From positions 248,001-312,000 of the forward strand of contig CANJKZ010001162.1 in assembly GCA_947471745.1 (NCBI GenBank): a stretch of 64,000 bases of DNA, read 5' to 3'. The translations under genes and the position numbers were made by a program. The notes beneath the pieces are model-generated. The model saw only the letters and a program-made list of their open reading frames with translations, did no database searches and was not told where the DNA came from. This stretch comes from Closterium sp. Naga37s-1 (Eukaryota; Streptophyta; Zygnematophyceae; Desmidiales; Closteriaceae). How positions within the stretch are numbered: position 1 is the first letter of the stretch; every line of letters begins with the position of its first letter. Of this stretch, positions 47,301-57,099 are shown piece by piece.

Positions 47301-50300
47301 TTGTCATGAACCTTGTCATGAACCTTGTCATGAACCTTGTCTTGAACCTTGTCTTGAACCTTGTCATGAACCTTGTCATGAACCTTGTCATGAACCTTGT
47401 CATGAACCTTGTCATGAACCTTGTCATGAACCTTGTCATGAACCTTGTCTTGAACCTTGTCTTGAACCTTGTCATGAACCTTGTCATGAACCTTGTCATG
47501 AACCTTGTCATGAACCTTGTCATGAACCTTGTCTTGAACCTTGTCATGAACCTTGTCATGAACCTTGTCTTGAACCTTGTCATGAACCTTGTCATGAACC
47601 TTGTCATGAACCTTGTCTTGAACCTTGTCATGAACCTTGTCATGAACCTTGTCTTGAACCTTGTCATGAACCTTGTCTTGAACCTTGTCATGAACCTTGT
47701 CATGAACCTTGTCTTGAACCTTGTCATGAACCTTGTCTTGAACCTTGTCATGAACCTTGTCATGAGCCTTGTCATGAACCTTGTCAAGAACCTTGTCATG
47801 AACCTTGTCATGAACCTTGTCATGAACCTTGTCATGAACCTTGTCATGAACCTTGTCATGAACCTTGTCTTGAACCTTGTCATGAACCTTGTCATGAACC
47901 TTGTCTTGAACCTTGTCATGAACCTTGTCATGAACCTTGTCTTGAACCTTGTCTTGAACCTTGTCATGAACCTTGTCATGAACCTTGTCTTGAACCTTGT
48001 CATGAACCTTGTCATGAACCTTGTCATGAACCTTGTCTTGAACCTTGTCATGAACCTTGTCTTGAACCTTGTCTTGAACCTTGTCATGAACCTTGTCATG
48101 AACCTTGTCTTGAACCTTGTCATGAACCTTGTCATGAACCTTGTCTTGAACCTTGTCTTGAACCTTGTCTTGAACCTTGTCATGAACCTTGTCATGAACC
48201 TTGTCATGAACCTTGTCATGAACCTTGTCATGAACCTTGTCATGAACCTTGTCATGAACCTTGTCATGAACCTTGTCTTGAACCTTGTCATGAACCTTGT
48301 CATGAACCTTGTCATGAACCTTGTCTTGAACCTTGTCATGAACCTTGTCATGAACCTTGTCTTGAACCTTGTCATGAACCTTGTCATGAACCTTGTCATG
48401 AACCTTGTCATGAACCTTGTCATGAACCTTGTCTTGAACCTTGTCATGAACCTTGTCATGAACCTTGTCTTGAACCTTGTCTTGAACCTTGTCATGAACC
48501 TTGTCATGAACCTTGTCATGAACCTTGTCTTGAACCTTGTCATGAACCTTGTCATGAACCTTGTCTTGAACCTTGTCATGAACCTTGTCTTGAACCTTGT
48601 CATGAACCTTGTCTTGAACCTTGTCATGAACCTTGTCATGAACCTTGTCATGAACCTTGTCATGAACCTTGTCTTGAACCTTGTCATGAACCTTGTCATG
48701 AACCTTGTCATGAACCTTGTCTTGAACCTTGTCATGAACCTTGTCATGAACCTTGTCATGAACCTTGTCATGAGCCTTGTCATGAACCTTGTCATGAACC
48801 TTGTCTTGAACCTTGTCATGAACCTTGTCATGAACCTTGTCATGAACCTTGTCATGAACCTTGTCATGAACCTTGTCTTGAACCTTGTCATGAACCTTGT
48901 CATGAACCTTGTCTTGAACCTTGTCATGAACCTTGTCATGAACCTTGTCTTGAACCTTGTCATGAACCTTGTCTTGAACCTTGTCTTGAACCTTGTCATG
49001 AACCTTGTCATGAACCTTGTCTTGAACCTTGTCTTGAACCTTGTCTTGAACCTTGTCATGAACCTTGTCATGAACCTTGTCATGAGCCTTGTCATGAACC
49101 TTGTCATGAACCTTGTCATGAACCTTGTCATGAACCTTGTCATGAACCTTGTCATGAACCTTGTCATGAACCTTGTCATGAACCTTGTCTTGAACCTTGT
49201 CATGAACCTTGTCATGAACCTTGTACCTTGTCATGAACCTTGTCTTGAACCTTGTCTTGAACCTTGTCATGAACCTTGTCATGAACCTTGTCTTGAACCT
49301 TGTCTTGAACCTTGTCTTGAACCTTGTCATGAACCTTGTCATGAGCCTTGTCATGAACCTTGTCATGAACCTTGTCATGAACCTTGTCATGAACCTTGTC
49401 ATGAACCTTGTCATGAACCTTGTCATGAACCTTGTCATGAACCTTGTCTTGAACCTTGTCATGAACCTTGTCATGAACCTTGTCTTGAACCTTGTCATGA
49501 ACCTTGTCATGAACCTTGTCATGAACCTTGTCATGAACCTTGTCATGAACCTTGTCATGAACCTTGTCATGAACCTTGTCATGAACCTTGTCATGAACCT
49601 TGTCATGAACCTTGTCATGAACCTTGTCATGAACCTTGTCATGAACCTTGTCATGAACCTTGTCATGAACCTTGTCATGAACCTTGTCATGAACCTTGTC
49701 ATGAACCTTGTCATGAACCTTGTCATGAACCTTGTCATGAACCTTGTCATGAACCTTGTCATGAACCTTGTCTTGAACCTTGTCATGAACCTTGTCATGA
49801 ACCTTGTCTTGAACCTTGTCTTGAACCTTGTCATGAACCTTGTCATGAACCTTGTCATGAACCTTGTCTTGAACCTTGTCATGAACCTTGTCTTGAACCT
49901 TGTCATGAACCTTGTCATAAACCTTGTCATGAACCTTGTCATGAACCTTGTCATGAACCTTGTCTTGAACCTTGTCATGAACCTTGTCTTGAACCTTGTC
50001 ATGAACCTTGTCATGAACCTTGTCTTGAACCTTGTCATGAACCTTGTCTTGAACCTTGTCATGAACCTTGTCATGAACCTTGTCTTGAACCTTGTCATGA
50101 ACCTTGTCATGAACCTTGTCATGAACCTTGTCATGAACCTTGTCTTGAACCTTGTCATGAACCTTGCCTTGAACCTTGTCATGAACCCTGTCATGAACCT
50201 TGTCATGAACCTTGTCTTGAACCTTGTCATGAACCTTGTCATGAACCTTGTCATGAACCTTGTCTTGAACCTTGTCTTGAACCTTGTCATGAACCTTGTC

Positions 50301-53300
50301 TTGAACCTTGTCATGAACCTTGTCATGAACCTTGTCATGAACCTTGTCATGAACCTTGTCATGAACCTTGTCATGAACCTTGTCATGAACCTTGTCTTGA
50401 ACCTTGTCATGAACCTTGTCTTGAACCTTGTCATGAACCTTGTCATGAACCTTGTCATGAACCTTGTCATGAACCTTGTCATGAACCTTGTCTTGAACCT
50501 TGTCATGAACCTTGTCATAAACCTTGTCATGAACCTTGTCATGAACCTTGTCATGAACCTTGTCTTGAACCTTGTCATGAACCTTGTCTTGAACCTTGTC
50601 ATGAACCTTGTCATGAACCTTGTCTTGAACCTTGTCATGAACCTTGTCTTGAACCTTGTCATGAACCTTGTCATGAACCTTGTCTTGAACCTTGTCATGA
50701 ACCTTGTCATGAACCTTGTCATGAACCTTGTCATGAACCTTGTCTTGAACCTTGTCATGAACCTTGCCTTGAACCTTGTCATGAACCTTGTCATGAACCT
50801 TGTCATGAACCTTGTCTTGAACCTTGTCATGAACCTTGTCATGTGCTGCCCTCTGCCTTTTCAACATGCATTACCATGCCATGCCATATCATGCCATCCC
50901 ACCCAACTACACCCATATCACCCACACCCCTCTCAACCGCTCTCCTCTCAACCGCACCCATCTCAACCTCTCCTGGCAGCGTTCCTCAAGGTGTACAGCC
51001 GAGTGCCGAACGGTGTGCTGGTGATTGGCGAGTTCAAGAAGGTGCGTCCCTCTGTCACTCTCTCTATGACCACTGTGCCTGTTGATGCCACCTCATGATG
51101 CCACCTCATGATGTGTGATGCCACCTGATATGGCCCATGATGCCGATACATAGTATCTCCCCCCTTCCATGGTGTAAACCTTTGTGTACGTCCCATCCCC
51201 ATGGTCCTATTTTTCCCTCCCCCACCCCCCCAGCAACAACCCATCACGGATGCCATCTTCTTCCGCATGCATGCTCTCCCCCATGCTTTTGAGTTGACTC
51301 AAAAGCTCCCCCATGGACCTCCCATTCCTTCTGTTCTGTGTCCTCTTCCCTTCCATGCATTCTCACACATGTCCCCCTCCTCCCCACCGCCTGCCCTCTC
51401 CCCCTTCTCCCTCCAGCTGTTAGACATGGAGCTTGAACTTATTGATTAGAATAGAAGGCACTAGGCCTTAAGTACAAGCAGAGTTGGGTTGGGTAGGGCT
51501 AAGGGAATGGATGGGTTGGGAATCCAAGCAAATCTCCAATGATGAGTTGGCAGACTTGTTGGATTACAGGGGGATCCCAACCAGATAAGGTTGGGATAAC
51601 AAATCTACACCCAACCTACAAATACCCTACACACACAATATAAATAGAGTACACAAATGTGTTGACAGCGTAATTCTAACACCAGCAACCCATCACGGAT
51701 TCCATCTTCTTCCAAATGCTCTCCCCCATGGACCTCCCGTTCCTGCTTCCTTGGTCCCTTCACCCCTTTCAAATCGCACCCCATGCCTCTTCCTCACTCC
51801 CTACCCCCCTCCCCCCTCCCACAGCAACCCATCACGGATTCCATCTTCTTCCGCATGCTCGCCCCCATGGACCTCCCGTTCCTGCTGCCCTCACCACCGG
51901 GCAAGCAGAGGGGTAGGGCCAAGCCTGCCAAGGTGGTGCCGCGAGACACATGCCTCGCGTCTCCAGCCATCCGGGTGAGAGAGAACTTGCTATTTGTTAA
52001 TTCGAATCAACACCTGAATCATCTCAGCAAGGGCAGCTGTCACGTCTTTGCCTCTTTCCTCCATCCTTCTCTTGCTCTCCAGAACTTCCTTGCCTTCCCT
52101 CCCCCTCATTTTACTCACAACCACCCAAACTCTCTACCCCTCGCTTCTTCTTAGCTCCCACTACTCTCTTCTTCTGTTCTCCATAGCATCTTCATGTCTT
52201 CCACCTTTTCCCGCACCCACTACCCTCCCTGCTTCCTCCTGCCAGTCCCCCTCAGCAGCTCACAGCAGCAGCATATGTCCCAGAAGAAACCACCAATTCA
52301 AAACTACTTCCAGTTCTTCTCTGCTTTCCTCTTATTCTTCTCACTCCAGCCCCCCTAACCACTTACAGCAGCAGCTTGACACATAGTCACGTGCTCAATG
52401 ATGGTTCCCTCTCTCCCTCCTCTCTTTCCATGTGCCCTCTCTCTCCCCTCTCTCTCCCCTCTCCCATCCCCTCAGCCCCCTGAGCCGCTCATAGCAGCAG
52501 CGCGGCACATAGTGCAGCGCCATCTGCTCAGCGGCCAGTTCCTGGCAGTGCAATTCAGGAGGGGCGACTTCAAGGACTACTGCCGCAAGAAGGTACGACT
52601 TGTCCCATCCCATCCCGTCCCGTCCCATCCCATGCCATTCCATCCCGTCCCGTCCCGTCCCGTCCCGTCCCGTCCCATCCCATCCCATCAAGTCCCATCC
52701 CATCCTGTCCCGTCCTGTCCCGTCCCACCCCATCCCATCCCATCCCATCCCATCTCTGACATTCCTCGCTCCAGTCCCTCTCTTGCTCTGGCCCACCCTC
52801 CCACCAGCACCCATCGGACGGCTGTTTCCTGCCAGTCGATCAGGCAGCACAGTGCATGCGTGCTGCTGCTGCTGTCGCAGCACATGCCCCCCTCATATTC
52901 CTCGCCACCACATCCTCTCCATCCCTCCACCATCATGTCCCTGTCTCTGCTCTTGCTCCCTTCTCTCACCCTCTATCCCACCCTCTCACTCTCCCCCACC
53001 CCTATTGCTCTCTCTCCCACCACTTTCACCAGCACCCATCGGACGGCTGTTTCCTGCCAGTTGACCAGGCAGCACAGTGCATGCGCGCTGCAGCCCTGGC
53101 AGCACGTGTACCTCTCGTCTTCTTCGCCACCAACGCTCTCTCTCTCCCTCCCATCCCTCCCACCAGCACCCATCGGACGGCTGTTTCCTGCCAGTGGACC
53201 AGGCAGCACAGTGCATGCGCGCTGCAGCCCTGGCAGCACGTGTACCTCTCGTCTTCTTCGCCACCAACGGTCTCTCTCTCCCTCCCATCCCTCCCACCAG

Positions 53301-54696
53301 CACCCATCGGACGGCTGTTTCCTCCCAGTGGAACAGGCAGCACAGTGCATGCGCGCTGCAGCCCTGGCAGCACGTGTACCTCTCGTCTTCCTCGCCACCA
53401 ACGCGCGGCCGCACGAGGTAGCGGCCATTGCAGCTACGCTCCTTGAGACGCCTCAAGAACAGCCACTGGAGGTTGCAGCTACGGTTTCTGCGGCTGATAC
53501 TGCTGTTGTTGGTGCTGCTGCTGCTGCTGCTGCTGGTGCTGCTGCTGCTACAGCGGCTGCTGCAGTGGAGCAGGAACAGCCATCTAGAGGGGCACTTGAG
53601 AGAAGACTGTTGAGTCGATTCGCAGATGAGCACCAGAGCAGAGGCCAGCAAGAGGAGATGCCGCTGCCACCCAAAGAACCGCGCTCACTGCAGGCGGTTG
53701 CCCAGCCATCTGGGCGCAAATCTCAGCCGTTGGATCCACGATCTCAGCGGTCGATGCCTGCGATTGCCCGGCGCATGCTGCCTGGTGGTTCAAGCGGAGT
53801 TGAGGCTTCACTGCATGATGAGCAACCTGCCAACACCAGCAGCGGTCCTGACGCTTTAGATGGCAGCAGTAGTGCAGTGCAGCTTGTAACGCTAGCGCAT
53901 CTGCTCTCTAAAGAGGACAGCAGCATGTGGCTTCAACCGCTTATGGAAAATGTGAGTTGGCAGCAGTTACTGTGCAGGTTTAAAGGTTGACTGGTTCGAG
54001 AATTCTCAAAAGAAGCTCAATGTGAACAGTTATACACAGTCAAAGCTGGCAAATGCTGGTGAAGGCTGGTGAAGGGTGGTGAGGGGTGGTGATGGGTGGT
54101 GGAGGGTGGTGATGGGTGGTGGAGGCTGGTGAAAGTTGGCGAATGCTGGTTAGGGCTGGTCCAATGGAGCACGAGGTAGGTGCCATTGTGACTTTTGAGT
54201 TTGTTCGAACGCCTCCCAAGGCTGTTTTTGGTCTTTCTTCGATTCGATTCACGACCTCGGCAGCAGGCACGCTGGCCGCTGCTGTGCTTCCGTCGTCATT
54301 CAGGTCTTTCTTCCCCCTCCGACCTCATTCATAACTTGCCATTCTCCCTCCCCCAGGGAATTGATTCCAAGACCACTCCTCAAGCCGCCTCCACACTGGG
54401 AAGCTGCAGGGGAAGGTGCAGGACGTGTGGGCTAGTGTACCCTCCTCCTCCAAAACTAACATCCCCTTCCCTTCAACCACCTTCCCCTTCTCCTCCCCCC
54501 CAAACAGGGCATCAATATCAAGACCACCCCGCAAGCCGTCGCCACTCTGGAGAAGCTGGTGTGCGCGCTGGGTGCTGGCTTTCTGGGCACAGCCCACTCC
54601 ACATTCACGAATGACATTGTGCGGCTGAGGCACGGGTTCCGCACTGCCAGGTGCAGCGATGACTATATCTGCAGTGCCGGGCCGAAAGAGGGGTAG
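24839..54696 (+). CDS. O-fucosyltransferase family protein, type II membrane protein, ten exons
   Basis: Family known to move fucose from GDP-fucose to protein or glycan, normally in the Golgi or ER. Exons placed by motif and phase: 24839-26395, 26981-27070, 27361-27456, 27996-28068, 28851-28964, 50980-51041, 51825-51974, 52476-52592, 53301-53951, 54508-54696. All borders are GT-AG and the phases agree, giving about 1032 residues. Seen: a membrane segment near residues 80-103, the family start MSNHLFCLREFALLAGALNR (exon 2), VFDVPFLRACYG (exon 3), the nucleotide-sugar site type motif FLAVQFRRGDF (exon 8), VPLVFLATNARPHE (exon 9), and GFLGTAHSTFTNDIVRLR (exon 10). The long Ser/Gly/Ala-rich stem (exon 1) and the Ala/Gln-rich insert in exon 9 make it longer than usual. 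Substrate unknown. A 17-bp extra exon near 27199 cannot be ruled out. Confidence 0.85.
26396..26980 (+). other. intron 1 with (AAGGG)n and a decayed copy of the exon 1 end
   Basis: 585 bp, GTGAGT...ACCCAG. It holds about 21 copies of AAGGG (26596-26701), and at 26505-26535 a degraded copy of the end of exon 1 with its donor (GTGCTCCAGTGGCGGGGTAA). Confidence 0.8.
27071..27360 (+). other. intron 2 with (CCCTG)n
   Basis: About 12 perfect CCCTG copies at 27074-27135 directly after the donor, then a pyrimidine-rich stretch up to the CTCCAG acceptor. Confidence 0.8.
27457..27995 (+). other. intron 3 with (TG)n/(CG)n and a 20-bp minisatellite
   Basis: Alternating purine-pyrimidine tract TG/CG at about 27517-27585 (Z-DNA-prone), then about six copies of a 20-bp unit (GATGAGATGCGATGTCACGG type) at about 27634-27761, alternating between CACGG and CATGG versions. 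Confidence 0.85.
28069..28850 (+). other. intron 4 with an 18-bp minisatellite and two exon 5 copies
   Basis: About eight copies of an 18-bp unit (GGGCTGCAGTGGGGAGCA type) at about 28112-28255. Degraded copies of the start of exon 5 lie at about 28383-28445 and 28619-28683 (GCGAGCAAGGGGCGC), each preceded by a pyrimidine tract. Confidence 0.8.
28965..50979 (+). other. intron 5, 22 kb, host of the giant satellite
   Basis: GTGGGT donor directly after exon 5 and a GGCAG acceptor before exon 6; exon phases (1 and 1) agree across it. The first 870 bp hold partial exon 5 copies (for example 29107-29210, ending CTCGCTGCAAGGTGG) and a TGTGG repeat (about 29706-29760). The rest is the 12-bp array, then about 130 bp of ordinary intron. 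Confidence 0.8.
29836..50843 (+). repeat. 21-kb satellite of a 12-bp unit (CTTGTCATGAAC / CTTGTCTTGAAC)
   Basis: About 1750 uninterrupted head-to-tail units. Almost all variation is A or T at one position, with T in very roughly a third of units by eye. Rarer changes: CATGAGCC (13 seen), TTGCC, TTCTC, CATAA. About a dozen small indels shift the 12-bp phase (near 30499, 31530, 32083, 32420, 32453, 33147, 33361, 33798, 34292, 36932, 38218, 39400, 49222). Because 12 is a multiple of 3, four of six frames are nearly stop-free, which gives false open frames up to about 4000 codons (MNLV, EPCH, TRFM, HDKV repeats). Confidence 0.98.
51042..51824 (+). other. intron 6 with two exon 7 copies and a solo LTR
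   Basis: Degraded copies of the start of exon 7 (CAACCCATCACGGATGCCAT type) lie at about 51233-51290 and 51687-51750. The solo LTR at 51418-51681 sits at the acceptor of the second copy. Confidence 0.8.
51418..51681. mobile_element. solo LTR (264 bp) in intron 6
   Basis: TGTTAGACATGG...GTAATTCTAACA with a perfect TSD CCAGC (51413-51417, 51682-51686). Its end resembles the LTR end of element C (ATTCTAACA). Orientation not certain; a TATA-like AATATAAATAG near 51645 suggests plus. Confidence 0.85.
52593..53300 (+). other. intron 8 with a pentamer repeat and three exon 9 copies
   Basis: CCCGT/CCCAT pentamers at about 52600-52756. Copies of the first about 105 bp of exon 9, each led by its own CACCAG acceptor, start at 52808 (most diverged), 53033 and 53167. 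The real exon starts at 53301. The last two copies and the exon are spaced 131-134 bp. Confidence 0.88.
53952..54507 (+). other. intron 9 with an exon 10 copy
   Basis: A GGTGGTGATGG-rich stretch (about 54055-54150) and a degraded exon 10 start at about 54358-54425 (TTCCAAGACCACTCCTCAAG), preceded by a CCCCCAG acceptor-like site. Confidence 0.75.
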
Positions 54697-54753
54697 GAGC
54701 ACGGGTGAAGGCAGGAATAGAAATGCAAAGAGCGCACAATGAGATCTGCTTTA

Positions 54754-55560
54754 TTATAAGCACAGGTGCGCTTCTATCCGGGGTAATACGGTACACTAAT
54801 ATGTCAGTGTAACGATTTAGGCCACTGATGCTCTGGGGTAATATTTCCCTTAGCGAAGAATACCCTGAAGTGAAGAGCGAGGGTTCCCCCCCCCCCCCCC
54901 CCCCCCCACGCCACCCCTTCATGAAACTCGACGTATCGAGACGAAGTTTCCTAGAAATTTCGTCCCGATACATCCAATTTCGTAATGATGCACTACAACG
55001 CCAGCACGTGAGTACTGACAACCAAGGTCCTCGCCAGGATTCAAAGGTGCCGCCTGATCCATGCAGGCAGAGACATTTGAAGATCGATGCAGGCAGAAAC
55101 ATTTGAAGTGAAAAGCGCGGGAACAAGTTCAAAACGGGTTCCCGCGCCGCACGGTTTGAATTCACTGCAATAAGGGAATGTACCCCTTAGAGTATATGGC
55201 TTGTCTATGTCGTTTCGTATTCCTTGGTATTTCCTATATAAACTCGATGTACGGTATGCATGTCAGAATCCCAGTCACTAGACCATTGGGATAGAAGGGC
55301 TTGTTAAGAAGCGGGTCACTGCGCCCATAACCCCCCAGGATAACGAGCCTGTAACCCTTCCCTAGGATCAATCGGGGATCACCAGTGGACCTCTGACAAT
55401 GCATGCTATTTTATTATCTCAGTCATCTATATTCACTCTGACATGAGGTCAACACTTCCGCAGCAACGCTACCCTGCGATCAACTTTGGGCGATCCTTCG
55501 CTAAGTCTCAGTTGGGATTGTACCGTATTACCCCGGATAGAAGCGCAGGTGCGCTTATAA
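54754..55560. mobile_element. non-autonomous TIR element (MITE-like)
   Basis: Inverted ends of 42 bp (54754-54795 and 55519-55560, about 39 of 42 matching) starting TTATAAGC, flanked by TA on both sides. With the nested solo LTR (55261-55398) and one TSD copy taken out it was about 664 bp. Inside are a run of about 24 C (near 54884-54907), an imperfect hairpin (about 54930-54970), and a GCGCGGGAAC hairpin (about 55116-55148). No transposase. It begins 58 bp after the O-fucosyltransferase stop, so it may form part of its 3' UTR. Confidence 0.72.
55261..55398 (-). mobile_element. solo LTR of the SMART family (138 bp)
   Basis: Same length and sequence type as the LTRs at 23474-23818, with a perfect TSD ATGCA (55256-55260, 55399-55403). 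It arose by LTR-LTR recombination or is a one-LTR insertion. Confidence 0.92.
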
Positions 55561-55622
55561 TAAAACAATGTTTTTCAGGGGGGTGCGCTTCTAATTGAGT
55601 CATTTTTATAAGCGCATGCGCC

Positions 55623-55995
55623 TGTCAGAATCCCAACCACTTAGACCATTGGGATAAAAAGGCTTGTTTGTGTAGAGGGTTTGTGCGTCCATAACCCCCA
55701 AGGCGAACGCGCCTGTAACCTCCCTAGGATCGATCGGGCATCCACAGTGCAGATCTACTAACACCCCCCCCACACTAGGAGGCCCAGGACTGAGCACAGC
55801 GGCAACGGCCTACATGTGCATACACCGGGATTCGAACCTGAGACCGCTCTGATACCATGTCAGAATCCCAACCACTAGATCATTGGGATAAAAAGGCTTG
55901 TTAAGTAGCGGGTTAGTGCGCCCATAACCCCCCAGGACAACGAGCCTATAACCCTTCCCTAGGATCAATCGAGGATCACCAGTGGACCTCTGACA
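55623..55995 (-). mobile_element. second SMART/TRIM element (373 bp), older
   Basis: LTRs at 55623-55763 and 55858-55995, clearly more diverged from each other than in the copy at 23474. The 94-bp inside has the PBS (GCTCTGATACCA reversed, 55846-55857), GGTTCGAATCCC-like box and a C-run (plus strand) polypurine tract. TSD GCGCC (55618-55622, 55996-56000). Confidence 0.92.
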
Positions 55996-56130
55996 GCGCC
56001 TGTAATAGGAAAACAATAAAATTCCTTTTTAAACATACCGTACCAAATCGAGGCCCGCAATAAGGCGAATTCAACCGACCATGTAACACGTGGGATCGTG
56101 CATGATTTTCATGCAAAAACAGCAGCGGTT

Positions 56131-56261
56131 TGTCAAACATATATGCTATAGTCTGTCTAAGCTGTAGTGGGGTAGTTCATAAAGGGTACAACACTTTTTG
56201 GTTTCCTACTTGTACCCACCTGCTTGCTAATTCATTTATTCCGTTCTTTACTATTCTGACA
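56131..56261 (+). repeat. 5' LTR of D (131 bp)
   Basis: TGTCAAACATAT...CTATTCTGACA. Contains the core GTAGTGGGGTAGTTCATAAA shared with the other copia LTRs here. Confidence 0.95.
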
Positions 56262-56292
56262 TGGTATTATGAGCAGGTTCCCTAGCGGGAAC

Positions 56293-57099
56293 GTTTTTTT
56301 TAGGGCCCACCACGATTTTTTTTTCCTGCCCTTCCCGAAGCGCGCCTCGCGCCTACCTCACCTGCGCCATCGCGCGCCCTGTTCTAGAGCCGCCCGTCGC
56401 GGCCCTGCCTTCTCGGCCCGTCGCGACCCTGCCCTAACGGCCCGTCGCGACCCTACCCTAACAGCCCATCGCGCCCCCCCCCCCCCTGCCTTCTCGGCCC
56501 GTCGCGGCCCCCCACCCTAACGGCCCGTCGCGGCCCCCTGCCTTCTCGGCCCGTCGCGGCCCCCTGCCTTCTCGGCCCGTCGCGGCCCCCTTCCCTGCTG
56601 CCGCCCTGTCGCGGCCCTACACTGACGCCGCCAAGTGACGGCCCTGCCCTGCTGCCGCCCCTGTCGCGGCCCTGCCCTGCTGCCGCCCTGTCGCGGCCCT
56701 GCCCTGCTGCCGCCCTGTCGCGGCCCTGCCCTGCTGCCGCCCTGTCGCGGCCCTACCCTACTGCCGCCCTGTCGCGGCCCTGCCCTGCTGCCGCCCTGTT
56801 GCGGCCTTGCGCTGACGCCGCCAAGTGGCGGCCCTGCCCTACTGCCGCCCCAGTCGCGGCCCTGCACCCGCCCCTGGTAAGCACCCGCACCGCCCAGCCG
56901 AGCCGCGCCGCCCTGCCGCGCCGCGCCGCCAGGAGCCGAGCCGCGCCGCCCTACCGAGCCACGCCGCCCTGCAAAGCCGCGCCGCCCTGCCGAGCCGCGC
57001 CGCCCTACTGAGCCGCACTGCCCTGCCAGCGCTGCTCCTGCTGCTACTGCTGTTTCTGCTGCCACTGCTGCTACTGCTGCTACTGCTGCTACTGCCGCT
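56293..57099 (+). repeat. GC-rich tandem-repeat leader of D
   Basis: About 800 bp between the PBS hairpin and gag. Repeats of about 24 bp with core CTGCTGCCGCCCTGTCGCGG (about 56640-56800), an earlier GGCCCGTCGCG series (56390-56590), and CTGCTACTGCTG near the gag start. Same place as the leader of B, different sequence. Confidence 0.8.

Noticed and set aside
29836-50843. CRISPR-like array
   Set aside because: No spacers; units are directly joined, and the setting is a eukaryotic intron.
29799-51098. Giant open frames of up to about 4000 codons on both strands (MNLV, EPCH, TRFM, HDKV repeats)
   Set aside because: They follow from a 12-bp unit without stops in four frames. They overlap on both strands, have no start context or domain, and break only at array indels.
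56269-57065. Frames in the leader of D (Arg/Gly/Ala- and Pro-rich)
   Set aside because: Same reason: repeat-driven frames in a non-coding leader.
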